Positions 1 through 8,930 are shown, counted from the first letter of the stretch. The stretch: 64,000 nucleotides of DNA from Rhizobium leguminosarum (GCF_004123835.1 NZ_MZMU01000022.1:143814-207813); one strand, 5' to 3'. Numbers and translations: made by a program. The notes: generated by a model from the sequence alone, not told the origin.

Positions 1-1
1 C

Positions 2-1099
2 GTTGCGAGCGGTGCGCGGCGGATCAGCCTGACGGGGGAGGGCCGCATCGAAGCCGGTTGCGACAGCTTCATTGTGGGGGACGACGAGACGGTGGGCACC
101 TTCGTCCCGGCCGAATTTCGTCCCCGCGTCGTCGTCTTCGAGGGCTGCGATGAGGTCGAGATCAGCTCCGTCCATATCAGCCGCTCGCCGATGTGGACGC
201 TGCACTTCGTCAACTGCACCGATGTCGCGGTCAGGAACGTGACCATCGACAACGACCGCCGCCTTCCCAACACGGACGGGATCGTGCTGGATGCCTGCCG
301 CGGCGCCGTCATCGAGGACTGCCGGATATCGACGGCCGACGACGGCATATGCCTGAAGACGAGCATCGGTCCTGACCGTGTCGCCATCGGGCGTTGCGAA
401 AACATTCTCGTTCGTCGATGCTCCGTTCAGAGCCTTAGCTGCGCGCTGAAGATCGGCACGGAAACGCATGGCGACGTCACCAATGTCGTGTTCGAGGATT
501 GCAGCGTCTCATCTTCCAACAGGGCGCTCGGCGTATTCTCCCGCGACGGTGGCCGGATATCGAACGTAAGGTTTTCACGAATTGCGGTAGAGTGCCGCGA
601 GACCCCCGATGGTTTCTGGGGCTCGGGGGAAGCACTGACCGTCAATGTCGTCGACCGTGTTAGGGAACGCGCGGCTGGCGCCATCGACAATCTCATCGTC
701 GAAGACATCACCGGGCGGATGGAGGGGGCGATCACCGTCATATCGACCTCGTCGGCCGGCATCAGGAACGCATCGCTGGCGCGCATTGCCATCGATCAGC
801 AGCCTGGGCAGCTCGGCACGGCGCGGTCCTACGACCTGCGTCCGACAAACGCGGACCTTTCCCCGACAGCCGATGGCGGCGGCCGTGCCAATGCCTGGAC
901 CCGCGGGTCGGACGGGCGGGTGATCGGTCTTGAGCACTATCCGGGAGGAATGCCGGCCGTCTACGTGGCTGATGTCACCGGGATCTTGATGAACGAGGTG
1001 CGGATCACGAGGCCGACACCGCTGCCGCAAGGCTGGAACAAAAACGACGCCGTCTTCGAAACGGCGGCACCTGATGGGAGTGGGACATGGCAGAACTGA
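2..1099 (+). CDS. GH28-like right-handed beta-helix glycosidase (5' end cut by window)
   Basis: The frame is open from the first bases of the window, so the true start lies upstream; 365 residues are visible. The protein shows the repeating short beta-strand pattern of parallel beta-helix polysaccharide hydrolases. The GH28 (polygalacturonase) active-site signatures are recognisable: NTDG near base 269 and a DDG pair in STADDGICLK near base 337, which supply the catalytic aspartates in this family. The later GH28 Gly-His-Gly and Arg-x-Lys motifs are altered (GTETHGD, then FSRDGG), so the substrate may not be plain polygalacturonate. The stop overlaps the start of the sugar ABC ATPase by 13 bp, so hydrolase and importer are probably one operon that degrades and takes up the same pectin-type or plant glycoside. 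Confidence 0.8.
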   Translation, partial: VASGARRISLTGEGRIEAGCDSFIVGDDETVGTFVPAEFRPRVVVFEGCDEVEISSVHISRSPMWTLHFVNCTDVAVRNVTIDNDRRLPNTDGIVLDACRGAVIEDCRISTADDGICLKTSIGPDRVAIGRCENILVRRCSVQSLSCALKIGTETHGDVTNVVFEDCSVSSSNRALGVFSRDGGRISNVRFSRIAVECRETPDGFWGSGEALTVNVVDRVRERAAGAIDNLIVEDITGRMEGAITVISTSSAGIRNASLARIAIDQQPGQLGTARSYDLRPTNADLSPTADGGGRANAWTRGSDGRVIGLEHYPGGMPAVYVADVTGILMNEVRITRPTPLPQGWNKNDAVFETAAPDGSGTWQN

Positions 1100-2193
1100 A
1101 ACTTTCCAACGTCAACAAGTCGTATGGCTCGGTCAAAGTCCTGCATGACGTGCAACTCGATATCAAGGACGGCGAGTTCGTCGTCTTCGTCGGTCCATCG
1201 GGATGCGGCAAGTCGACCCTGCTGCGTGTCATCGCCGGCCTGGAAGAGGTCACGGAGGGCGCAATCGCGATCGGGGGCCGCGATGTCAGCGCGCTCTCGC
1301 CGGCCGAGCGCAAGATCGCAATGGTCTTCCAGTCCTACGCGCTCTATCCGCATATGAGCGTTCGCAAGAACCTCGCTTTCGGCCTGGAGAACCTGAAGTT
1401 CAAGCGTGCCGAGATCGAGGCGCGGATTGCCGAGGCTGCCAGAATGCTGGCGATCGAACCCTATCTGGACCGGCGTCCGAAGCAGCTTTCGGGCGGCCAG
1501 CGCCAGCGCGTGGCGATCGGCCGGGCCATCGTGCGCGAACCTGACATTTTCCTTTTCGACGAGCCGCTGTCCAATCTCGATGCGGCGCTACGCGTCCAGA
1601 CCCGGGCCGAGATCACCAAGCTCCACCGCGAGATCAAGACGACGATGATCTATGTCACGCATGACCAGGTCGAGGCGATGACGATGGCCGACAAGATCGT
1701 CGTGCTGCGCGCCGGGCGGGTCGAGCAGGTCGGAGCACCGCTGGACCTGTTCGACAGCCCGCGCAATCTCTTCGTCGCCGGCTTCCTCGGCTCGCCGCGT
1801 ATGAACATCATCAAGGGCAAGGTATCAGGCATCGGCGAAAGCGGCGTCGTCATCGATGTCGGCAATGGTGGCAGGGTCATCAGCGATGTCGATCCCGCCG
1901 GCATCGCGGTCGGACAGGCCGTTCTCACCGGCATCCGGCCCGCACATTTTTCGCGCTCCAGCGAGCAGGGCCTGCCGTTCGTCGTCCAGTATCACGAGGG
2001 TCTTGGCACTGAGACCTATGTCTACGGCAACCTTGCAGGCCACGACGAGCAGATCATCATTCACGAGGCCGGCCATTTCGCGCCGGCGCCTGGTGATCAC
2101 ATCCTGATTGATGCCGCCCCCGGGCGGGTTCATCTGTTCGATCCCGAAAGCGGCCTGGCTTTTGCCCGGCGGCCCGGACAGGGGAGGCGCTGA
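1087..2193 (+). CDS. CUT1 sugar ABC transporter ATPase (MalK/UgpC type)
   Basis: 368-residue ATPase that energises sugar import at the inner membrane. Visible motifs: Walker A GPSGCGKS (36-43), signature LSGGQ (134-138), Walker B ending in D158-E159, and switch histidine H192 in VTHDQ. After residue about 235 follows the OB/TOBE regulatory domain typical of MalK/UgpC proteins, giving the usual family length. It overlaps the upstream hydrolase by 13 bp and ends 2 bp before the first permease, so it is translationally linked to both. The sugar cannot be read from the ATPase; the hydrolase upstream points to an oligo-uronide or plant glycoside. No binding protein gene is in the window; it is probably upstream. 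Confidence 0.95.
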   Translation: MAELKLSNVNKSYGSVKVLHDVQLDIKDGEFVVFVGPSGCGKSTLLRVIAGLEEVTEGAIAIGGRDVSALSPAERKIAMVFQSYALYPHMSVRKNLAFGLENLKFKRAEIEARIAEAARMLAIEPYLDRRPKQLSGGQRQRVAIGRAIVREPDIFLFDEPLSNLDAALRVQTRAEITKLHREIKTTMIYVTHDQVEAMTMADKIVVLRAGRVEQVGAPLDLFDSPRNLFVAGFLGSPRMNIIKGKVSGIGESGVVIDVGNGGRVISDVDPAGIAVGQAVLTGIRPAHFSRSSEQGLPFVVQYHEGLGTETYVYGNLAGHDEQIIIHEAGHFAPAPGDHILIDAAPGRVHLFDPESGLAFARRPGQGRR

Positions 2194-2195
2194 AC

Positions 2196-3191
2196 ATGGC
2201 GGCGCTTAACGCAGGTGCATTGCTGTCCCAGGCAGGCGAAACGACGATGCGGGTGGTCGAAGCCCCGATAAATGTGATCGAGCGCATCTTCGGCCGCAAG
2301 CGCATGCCATGGCTGTTCCTGGCGCCGAACCTCGTTCTGTTCGCCATCTTTACGTTCCTTCCGATCGCGATCGCGGTCGGTTACGCCTTCACCGGCGGCA
2401 CCAACCTTTTCGTGTCCGAGCGGCCTTTCGTCGGCCTGGACAATTTCCGCACGCTGCTTTCCTGCGGCAATTATCTGCAGCCGGGAACCTGCCAGGAATC
2501 GCTGTTCTGGACGGCGGTGTGGAATACGCTCTGGTTCGTGGCGTTGAACGTCACCGCCACATTGCTGGTGGCGCTGATCACGGCGCTGATCCTCAATCGG
2601 GCGATTTTTGCGCGCGGCTTCTTCCGGGCGATGTTCTTCTACCCCGTCCTGCTGTCGCCCGTCGTCATCGGCCTGATCTGGAAATGGTTCCTCGATCGCA
2701 ACGGTCTGCTGAACGCCTTCTTTCAGATGATTGGCGTCCCCACGGAGATTTTCCTGCTGGATGTCGGCTGGTCGCGCTTCTTCGTCGTCGTGGTCTCTGT
2801 CTGGTTCCACATGGGCTTTTACACGCTCATCCTGCTCGCCGGCCTCCAGGCAATCCCGAAGGAGCTGTACGAGGCCGCCTCCATCGACGCTGCTTCGCCG
2901 CGCCGCACCCTTTTCAGGATCACGCTGCCGCTGCTTGCGCCGAACCTGCTCGTCGTCTTCATCCTTCTGATGATCAAGTCCGTGCAGATCTTCGACGAGG
3001 CCTGGGTTCTGACCAATGGCGGCGGCCCCGGCACGGCCAACAGCTTCATCGTCCAATATATCTACCAGATGGCATTCAGCAGCGATCTGCGTCTCTTCGG
3101 ACTTGCCTCTGCCGCATCGGTTCTCATGGGACTGGTACTTCTGGTTCTCACCCTCATACAGCTGCGCCTCGGCAAGCGAATGGAGTCCTGA
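2196..3191 (+). CDS. CUT1 sugar ABC permease (MalF type)
   Basis: 331-residue inner-membrane permease with a hydrophobic first helix after the basic RKRMPW segment and about six membrane spans. The cytoplasmic EAA loop, which docks on the ATPase, begins at E226 (EAASIDAASPRRT). The start at 2196 is preceded by a good ribosome binding site (GGGGAGG). A second ATG at 2247 lacks one. It follows the ATPase by 2 bp and is followed 1 bp later by the second permease, so the three genes form one translational unit. Confidence 0.93.
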   Translation: MAALNAGALLSQAGETTMRVVEAPINVIERIFGRKRMPWLFLAPNLVLFAIFTFLPIAIAVGYAFTGGTNLFVSERPFVGLDNFRTLLSCGNYLQPGTCQESLFWTAVWNTLWFVALNVTATLLVALITALILNRAIFARGFFRAMFFYPVLLSPVVIGLIWKWFLDRNGLLNAFFQMIGVPTEIFLLDVGWSRFFVVVVSVWFHMGFYTLILLAGLQAIPKELYEAASIDAASPRRTLFRITLPLLAPNLLVVFILLMIKSVQIFDEAWVLTNGGGPGTANSFIVQYIYQMAFSSDLRLFGLASAASVLMGLVLLVLTLIQLRLGKRMES

Positions 3192-3192
3192 G

Positions 3193-4251
3193 ATGAACAG
3201 CTCTATGAACCCGATCCGCTTCATGACGCGCACGCGCCGGGCCGGACGCATCGACATCACCGACATTTTGTCATGGGTCTGGCTGATCGCCGGAACATTG
3301 GCGGTGCTCGTTCCCGTCGTCTGGGCCGGCCTCTCCTCGCTGAAGCCGGCGGCCGAAATCACCCGTTTTCCGCCGACCCTGCTGCCGCGCGCCGCCGTCG
3401 AGCAGACCGTGCCCGGCTTCGATAAACCGCTCAGCCTCTGGCAGGTCACCATCGACGGTCAGCAGCGCGAAATGGCCATGGTGCGGCGCATCGGCCTCAA
3501 GGCCCAGATGGTCGATCCTGCAAATCCGGGACAGCCGGTCAGCGTCGACGTGAAGGGGATCACGCCGGTGCAGCACCTGACCGTCGCCACCGAGAATTAC
3601 ACCGATCCGCTGACGCGCTTCAACTTCTTGACCTTCCTGAAGAATTCGGTGTTCGTCACCGTGGTCGCGACGCTTCTGACGCTGATCGTCAACGCCATGG
3701 CGGCCTTTGCGCTGTCGAAATACAAATTTCGCGGCGATACGACGGTTTTCGTTATCATCATCTCGACCCTGATGATCCCGCTCGCCGTCGTCATGGTCCC
3801 GGCCTATCTCGTCATCGTCGGGGTCGGGCTTGCCGACAATCTCTGGGGTGTCATCCTGCCGACGATCGCCTCTCCGACCGCCGTCTTCCTGCTGCGGCAA
3901 TATATGCTGACCATACCGGACGAGCTGATCGAGGCGGCGCGCGTCGATGCGGCGAGCGAATTCTGCATCTTCTGGCGCATCATCCTGCCGCTGACGGCGC
4001 CGGCTCTCGCAGTGCTGGCGATCTTTTCCGTGCTCTGGCGTTGGAACGACTTCCTCTGGCCGCTCATCGTTCTCAACAGCCGCGAGAATTTCACGCTGCA
4101 GGTCGGCCTCAACGCCTTCCAGGGAGAGTTCTCGGTGCAGTGGCACTATATCCTGGCGATGACGTTCCTCAGCCTGCTGCCTGTCACCGTCGTCTTCCTG
4201 TTCCTGCAGAAATACATCACCACGGGCATCGCCGGAACAGGCATGAAGTGA
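3193..4251 (+). CDS. CUT1 sugar ABC permease (MalG type) with periplasmic insert
   Basis: 352-residue partner permease. The ATG at 3193 lies 1 bp after the upstream stop; further upstream in-frame starts lie inside the previous gene. The first span (about 26-46) is followed by roughly 100 mostly polar residues (about 47-150) before the next span (NSVFVTVVATLL). Most MalG-type permeases have a much shorter segment here, so this protein seems to carry an extra periplasmic domain. The EAA loop starts at E247 (EAARVDAASEF). The insert could interact with the binding protein or with a large oligosaccharide; this is inference. Confidence 0.92.
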   Translation: MNSSMNPIRFMTRTRRAGRIDITDILSWVWLIAGTLAVLVPVVWAGLSSLKPAAEITRFPPTLLPRAAVEQTVPGFDKPLSLWQVTIDGQQREMAMVRRIGLKAQMVDPANPGQPVSVDVKGITPVQHLTVATENYTDPLTRFNFLTFLKNSVFVTVVATLLTLIVNAMAAFALSKYKFRGDTTVFVIIISTLMIPLAVVMVPAYLVIVGVGLADNLWGVILPTIASPTAVFLLRQYMLTIPDELIEAARVDAASEFCIFWRIILPLTAPALAVLAIFSVLWRWNDFLWPLIVLNSRENFTLQVGLNAFQGEFSVQWHYILAMTFLSLLPVTVVFLFLQKYITTGIAGTGMK

Positions 4252-4528
4252 ACGGCGGGGCGTGGAGCTAGACCTCCCCGCAATCGCCGAACAACCGATA
4301 CCACGTCTTCCTCCCGGCTGAGGCGCGTCGCATTGAACCTGGTTCATGCGGCGCGTTTCGGTTTTTGCCTTCGTGCATGGCTCCCAAAATCGCCGCCCAT
4401 TTTGTGGGCGGTAGCTCCGCGGCGAGCGTAGCGCTTGCCACCGAGGCCGGCCGCCTCCGCGACCTGATGGGCGGCCGTTTTAGGCTATGTTGACGACGAT
4501 TTCAAAATGCTACGGCGTCCTGCAAATA
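4252..4528. other. Convergent intergenic region with hairpins
   Basis: 277 bp between the permease gene and the convergent ROK gene. It holds a weak hairpin directly after the permease stop (arms GCGGGG 4255-4260 and CCCCGC 4276-4281) and a perfect 7-bp stem with TTTTG loop at 4393-4411 (CCGCCCA/TGGGCGG). Neither is followed by a long T-run, so they are only candidate terminators. No gene is seen. Confidence 0.4.
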
Positions 4529-5680
4529 TCACAAAACGGTTTCGAAGAGCGGGATCAAGGCCGCGCCGATTGCGCCGGGGGCATCGATTATCTGTGCCAC
4601 GGCAAGCCTGGGGACGTCACGTAAAACGCCATGCCGAGGCAGATTGTTGAAGTCTGTCCGTTCGATCAGCATTCTCGCGAGTGAATGCGGAAGCTCGCCG
4701 CCAAGGACGATCAATGCCGGATCAAATATTGCGCAGATCGCATTAATGGCTCGATTGTGGGCCGGCGTGACGCGGTCGACCCACTCCGTAACGCCATCCC
4801 AGTCCATCAGCTTCTCGTTCTTCAGGTCTCTTAGGGTCAGGTTCAAACGCCCCTTGGCACGAAGATGTTCAAGCAGGACGCCGAGTGCAGGGCGCTCCTC
4901 GTAGTCCTGACGCCCGAAGAGAACGGAAAATTCGCCGGCGTTGCCGAAATTGCCGCGAAACGGCATGCCTCCGGAAACCAGGCCGCCGCCATAGCCATGA
5001 AGATGGGCAATATAGGCGAAATCCGCGACATCCCGGCCAACGCCGAAAATGGCTTCCGCCAAGGCTGCGGTCCTGGCGACATTGTCTGCCCAGACCGGCA
5101 GACCAAGTTGCTCTCCAAGCAAAGGTGCCAGGTCGATCAACGACCAATGAGCGAGCGGCAAGGGGCAATTGAAGGCCGTCTCCAGCATGCGGTGGCCGGC
5201 GACGGCCAGGCCGACGCCGAGGATGTCACGCCGTTTGGCGCCCCGGCGGGCAAGAAGCTCTTCGACCGCCGCTTCGATCCGCTCCATTTCAACGGATAGC
5301 GAGGAGCCCGCCTGCGGGATTTCCATTTTTTCCAAAGGCTCGCCGAAACCCATGAGGCAAAGGCCGATCGAACCGACATTCACGGAGATGCCCAGGGTTA
5401 AACACCAGTCTCTGCGAAGGGTCAGTTCCGGGCTGGGCGGTCCCGGCCGCCGGGTTTCCGAATGGGAAAAGACGAGCATTCCCCGCTCATGAAGCCGCGC
5501 GACGATCCTGTGCAACGATTGCTGGGTGAGATCGAGCGGCTCTGTCAGGTCGGAGCGCTCGATCCCCGGAGACTTCCAGATCAGCCGCAACAGGTCTCGT
5601 TCGTTGCGCGAGGCTACTCGCACGGGTTGCGTATCTCGCAAAAAATGCGCGGCAACATGGTCTAGCGGATCATACTTCAT
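4529..5680 (-). CDS. ROK-family transcriptional regulator (NagC/XylR type)
   Basis: 383-residue regulator with an N-terminal winged helix-turn-helix (about 20-75, with QQSLHRIVARLHERGML as recognition region) and a sugar-kinase-like ROK domain (about 95 onward, GVGLAVAGH and the acidic VWADNVA motif). The Cys-rich zinc motif of many ROK proteins is not visible. I chose ATG 5680. An in-frame TTG at 5746 would add 22 residues, but it lies inside a TTGACA box that reads better as a -35 element. It converges on the CUT1 operon, so it is a good candidate for its sugar-responsive repressor. Its own promoter carries a palindrome. Confidence 0.88.
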   Translation of the reverse strand: MKYDPLDHVAAHFLRDTQPVRVASRNERDLLRLIWKSPGIERSDLTEPLDLTQQSLHRIVARLHERGMLVFSHSETRRPGPPSPELTLRRDWCLTLGISVNVGSIGLCLMGFGEPLEKMEIPQAGSSLSVEMERIEAAVEELLARRGAKRRDILGVGLAVAGHRMLETAFNCPLPLAHWSLIDLAPLLGEQLGLPVWADNVARTAALAEAIFGVGRDVADFAYIAHLHGYGGGLVSGGMPFRGNFGNAGEFSVLFGRQDYEERPALGVLLEHLRAKGRLNLTLRDLKNEKLMDWDGVTEWVDRVTPAHNRAINAICAIFDPALIVLGGELPHSLARMLIERTDFNNLPRHGVLRDVPRLAVAQIIDAPGAIGAALIPLFETVL

Positions 5681-5696
5681 TTTCGGTTCGGTTTGA

Positions 5697-5715
5697 TTTA
5701 CACTGAGAGTGTGAA
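5697..5715. promoter_or_regulatory. Palindromic operator candidate upstream of ROK gene
   Basis: A 19-bp imperfect inverted repeat, TTTACAC-N5-GTGTGAA (one mismatch between arms), sits 17 bp before the ROK start. It lies downstream of a perfect TTGACA (-35, 5741-5746 on the minus strand) with a poor -10 17 bp further on. This position suits autorepression. Confidence 0.5.
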
Positions 5716-5933
5716 CCACATTGGGAGGGCATTTTGCTTCTGTCAAACAGGGAATTCGATCCCCGGTTTGCCGGCCCTGCTTACTTCATCGAGGTTGGCC
5801 AAGCCAGCCGGAATGACAGCAATTCACGAAGGTGGAGGTGATCGTGCCTCAAGCGTTTGGAAGGCACGATATCGGCGGCGCAGCGATTTCAAACGAGATC
5901 AAGCGCTTGATAGGCGGTTAGCCGGTCGGGGGT

Positions 5934-6986
5934 GTGGAAAGGGAAAGAACCGAGTTGCAGATATCGTTGAGATCCGAAAATGCGGCGCGCGCTCCCGAGC
6001 GTGAACCATACGGGTTTACCCCGACGCATGAAGGCCGTGACTTCGAGTCGATGGTTCGAGCCTATTCGGCAGGCTATGGGGTCTTCGGCGCCAAGCCGTT
6101 GAGCAACGATCGGACCTTTGCCTGGGCAGCGGAGCTGAGAACAAGTGAGGCATTTACGGTGCTTCATTCGGTTTATCAGAGTTCCTGGACAATTCGGACG
6201 CTCGATGAGACCCCGCAACATCTTGCGTTCTACATTCCGCACTCGGGATCCTTTCGGCTGTCCATTGGAAAAAGGATCGTTGAAAGTGGGGCGGGTCATC
6301 TTCTCATGGCCAACAACCATGAGGCTGGCGATCGTCTCGTCCAAGGCCCGCACTGCTCGGACGCTCTCTTCCTGGACTGGAAAGTTGTGAGACGAATGCT
6401 TGTTTCACTGGTGGACACGCCGGTCCTCGAGTCGCTTGACCTCGAGCCCGTTGTGGATCTCGCAACACCGTCAGGTCAGCTTATCGGCAGCCTGGCGCAG
6501 ACGATCGTGCAGGGCATGCGCAATGACGGTCCGCTTCTGTCTTCACCTCTTGCCGTGGCGGCGATGAGCGAAACGCTTGCTAACCTCGTGATCCGATTTG
6601 GCCGGCATCGTCTTTCCGGCCATTTGGAAAAACAGAAGGTGTCGTTGGTCGCGCCGTGGCATGTCCGGCGTGCCATCGATTATATGCACGCCAATATCGC
6701 AGAGCCCCTCACCATGACGATGGTTGCTGATGATGTCGGGGTTTCACTTCGCGCGCTGCAAACCGGTTTCAGAGCCTTCCGGGGAACCTCGCCGGGCGGT
6801 TACTTGCGCACGATCAGGCTGCAAGCAGCCCGCGACCAATTGCAGGACCCGATGAACCAACGATCCGTCCGCGAAATCTGCGCGATGTGGGGTTTTTCTC
6901 ATGCCGGCAGGTTCTCTATCATCTACCGCAGCGCCTTTGGAGAAAGCCCGCGCGATACGCGCCTGCGGGCCGAGCGCTTGCGCTAG
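5934..6986 (+). CDS. AraC-family transcriptional regulator
   Basis: 350 residues. The N-terminal two thirds look like the cupin-like 'AraC-binding-like' domain found in AraC regulators with an NHEAGDRL-type core. The C-terminal about 100 residues are a classic double helix-turn-helix: first HTH around MTMVADDVGVSLRALQTGF, linker, second HTH ending in WGFSHAGRFSIIYRSAFGES. The start is GTG 5934. The inducer and target are unknown. It is divergent from the ROK gene (254 bp between the two starts) and converges on a LacI gene across a RIME-like repeat. Confidence 0.88.
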   Translation: MERERTELQISLRSENAARAPEREPYGFTPTHEGRDFESMVRAYSAGYGVFGAKPLSNDRTFAWAAELRTSEAFTVLHSVYQSSWTIRTLDETPQHLAFYIPHSGSFRLSIGKRIVESGAGHLLMANNHEAGDRLVQGPHCSDALFLDWKVVRRMLVSLVDTPVLESLDLEPVVDLATPSGQLIGSLAQTIVQGMRNDGPLLSSPLAVAAMSETLANLVIRFGRHRLSGHLEKQKVSLVAPWHVRRAIDYMHANIAEPLTMTMVADDVGVSLRALQTGFRAFRGTSPGGYLRTIRLQAARDQLQDPMNQRSVREICAMWGFSHAGRFSIIYRSAFGESPRDTRLRAERLR

Positions 6987-6988
6987 AT

Positions 6989-7096
6989 CAGGATGAGTTT
7001 AGGCCTGATCGGCCTAAAATCTGAATCCTGTAATTTAAAGAAATAGAGCATGATGTCGTCCGAAAACCGCGCACACTTTTCGGCATCATGCTCTAG
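6989..7096. repeat. RIME-like palindromic intergenic element, copy A
   Basis: A two-part palindromic element between convergent AraC and LacI genes. Part 1: outer arms CAGGAT (6989-6994)/ATCCTG (7025-7030) and inner stem TTTAGGCC-TGATC-GGCCTAAA (6998-7018). Part 2: 11-bp arms AGAGCATGATG (7045-7055)/CATCATGCTCT (7084-7094) around CCGAAAA (7060-7066)/TTTTCGG (7077-7083). The same two-part architecture recurs at 50906-51017. It resembles the Rhizobium-specific intergenic mosaic elements. Its right end supplies the stop codon of the LacI gene (7093-7095) and may act as a bidirectional terminator. Confidence 0.75.
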
Positions 7097-8145
7097 GAGC
7101 GCGGCGGCGCGACACTGCCGCGCAGGACGAGATGGCATCCGAGTTCCAGGCGATGGGCGGGTCGCTGCGGATCGTTGGCGATCAGTCGCTGTTCGATGAG
7201 CGCCAGGGCGGCAGCGCCGAGCCTGTCTGTGGGGACGCTGACCGTCGAGAGCGGCGGACGGCTGAATTCGCCGGGGACGATGTCGTCAAATCCCAGAACG
7301 GAAATCGCTTCGGGCACGCGGATGTCGCGATCGGCCAATGCCTTCAGGCAGCCGAGCGCCAGATTGTCGGCCGCGCAGAAGACGGCGGTCGCCCCTTTCA
7401 TCGTCGGATCGCGGTCGAGCAGTGCGTTAATGGCAGCCTCGCCGTGCCGGGGCTCATATCCCTCGGCCTCGACGATCATATTATCAGGCACGGGAAGCTG
7501 AGCGGCGAAATAGGCATCGGAAAAGCCGTCATATCGGCGCTGGATCGTCGTGCGGCCCTTCCAGGTCAGGTGCAGGATGCGGCGATGCCCGAGCCCCAGC
7601 AGGTGCTCGATGCCGAGCCTCGCTCCAAAGCGGTTTTCGGGCGTGACCGTATCGACCAGCATGGCCGGGTCTTCGCCGTTGACGATGACGACGGGCATAT
7701 CAGGGGAGGCGAGGCTACGGATCAGTTCCGGCTGATCGTCGTTCAGGACCACGATGCCGTCGGCCCGCTCCGACAGCGCGATCTGCCTGACCTGGGCGCC
7801 GTCGATGCGGCGGCCGGTGCTGACAAAGGGCACGATCCTGATGCCGCGGCGCTCGCACTCCCTGCGAAGGCCGTTGAGGATCGTCCAACTCACCAGGTTG
7901 AGGTCGCTCTCCGGCGCGGCATCGTCGGGAATGGCGAGAAGCAGGACGCGTAAGGTCGCGATCGTCGCCTTCTTCCTGCGGCGGTCGAGGTAACCCAGGC
8001 GTTTTGCCGAATCCAGAACCCTCTCGCGCACCTCGATCGTCAGCGGCGCGGTCCCGTTCAGCGCGTGCGAGGCCGTGCTCAGCGATACGTCAGCATCGCG
8101 CGCGACATCCTTGAGATTGACTTTGCGTTCCACTTTTTCCGTCAC
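7093..8145 (-). CDS. LacI-family transcriptional regulator
   Basis: 350-residue repressor. The N-terminal HTH with hinge (NLKDVARDADVSLSTASHAL, about 10-29) is followed by a periplasmic-binding-protein-like effector domain (about 65-340) of normal family length. ATG 8145 is the natural start. The last codons lie inside the RIME-like repeat, which provides the TAG stop. A perfect 14-bp palindrome 13 bp upstream of the start is a likely autoregulatory operator. No adjacent sugar genes indicate its regulon. Confidence 0.93.
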   Translation of the reverse strand: MTEKVERKVNLKDVARDADVSLSTASHALNGTAPLTIEVRERVLDSAKRLGYLDRRRKKATIATLRVLLLAIPDDAAPESDLNLVSWTILNGLRRECERRGIRIVPFVSTGRRIDGAQVRQIALSERADGIVVLNDDQPELIRSLASPDMPVVIVNGEDPAMLVDTVTPENRFGARLGIEHLLGLGHRRILHLTWKGRTTIQRRYDGFSDAYFAAQLPVPDNMIVEAEGYEPRHGEAAINALLDRDPTMKGATAVFCAADNLALGCLKALADRDIRVPEAISVLGFDDIVPGEFSRPPLSTVSVPTDRLGAAALALIEQRLIANDPQRPAHRLELGCHLVLRGSVAPPRS

Positions 8146-8157
8146 GAATTGAGGCTG

Positions 8158-8171
8158 TACCTTCGAAGGTA
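8158..8171. promoter_or_regulatory. Perfect LacI-type operator candidate
   Basis: TACCTTCGAAGGTA is a perfect 14-bp palindrome with the central CG typical of LacI/GalR operators. It lies 13 bp upstream of the LacI gene start, suggesting autorepression. Confidence 0.6.
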
Positions 8172-8247
8172 TGGCTAACTTGATGTTTTTACATAAAAAC
8201 TTGCGAAAAGCTACGTGTCTGGCGCGGTATTTTTCGTCATTCGGCGA

Positions 8248-8877
8248 TCAGTTCTTGGCAAGCAGGCCGTTGAGCAACAGGTCGAAATAGGCCTGCAGGA
8301 AGGCCTCCTTGTTGGGAGTGGGCACGCGGCGGTCGTTGAATATCAGCCGCAGAACTGTCGTCGTCAGGATGGGCGCGACCACGATTTCGGAGAATTCCAC
8401 CGGAATTTCGCGAAACTCCCCCGACGCCACACCCTCCAGAATGAGAGCGTCGACCTTGGCGATGATCGGCTCAATGAACTGATCGTGGTGGCGGTCGATC
8501 AGGTCGGGGAACCGGTGTCCTTCGGCAATGACGAGCCGCGTCAGCTCGCGGGTCGTGCGATCCTCGGCGATTTGTTCGTAGAGCAGGCCGAGAATGGAAA
8601 GCAGCCGATCGGTGGCGCTGCCGCTAAGGCCCTCCGTGATCCCCAGCAGTTCCTGAAACGGCACGGAGAAGTGGTGGATCATGGCTTCGAAAAGCTTCTC
8701 CTTCGTCTCGAAGTAGACGTACACCGTACCCTTGGTGACGCCGACCCTGTCGGCGATGTCTTCGACGCGCGTGCCGGTGAAACCGCTTCTGACGAATTCC
8801 TCGAAGGCGGCATCGAGGATCTGGACGGGCCGCAGCGCTTTCTGTTCGGCGCGCGTGAGCTTCTTCTGAGCTGTCAT
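8248..8877 (-). CDS. TetR-family repressor of the RND efflux operon
   Basis: 209 residues. The N-terminal HTH (about 18-60) has the TetR hallmark GVTKGTVYVYFETKEKL, followed by an all-helical ligand domain. ATG 8877 is chosen because GGAGG lies 8 bp upstream; an in-frame TTG at 8892 would place that site inside the gene. It is divergently transcribed from the efflux operon, and the shared intergenic region contains a 22-bp inverted repeat over the -35 box. This is the usual arrangement of a local drug-responsive efflux repressor. Confidence 0.93.
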   Translation of the reverse strand: MTAQKKLTRAEQKALRPVQILDAAFEEFVRSGFTGTRVEDIADRVGVTKGTVYVYFETKEKLFEAMIHHFSVPFQELLGITEGLSGSATDRLLSILGLLYEQIAEDRTTRELTRLVIAEGHRFPDLIDRHHDQFIEPIIAKVDALILEGVASGEFREIPVEFSEIVVAPILTTTVLRLIFNDRRVPTPNKEAFLQAYFDLLLNGLLAKN

Positions 8878-8930
8878 TTTCTGATCCTCCAACCTGTCGC
8901 GTACGCTCTCTCCCTGCGACGCAAAGTTTC

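Noticed and set aside
2130..3452. 440-codon minus-strand frame opposite the sugar permease
   Set aside because: Antisense to a clear MalF-type permease; composition is Arg/Gln/Asp-rich without any motif.
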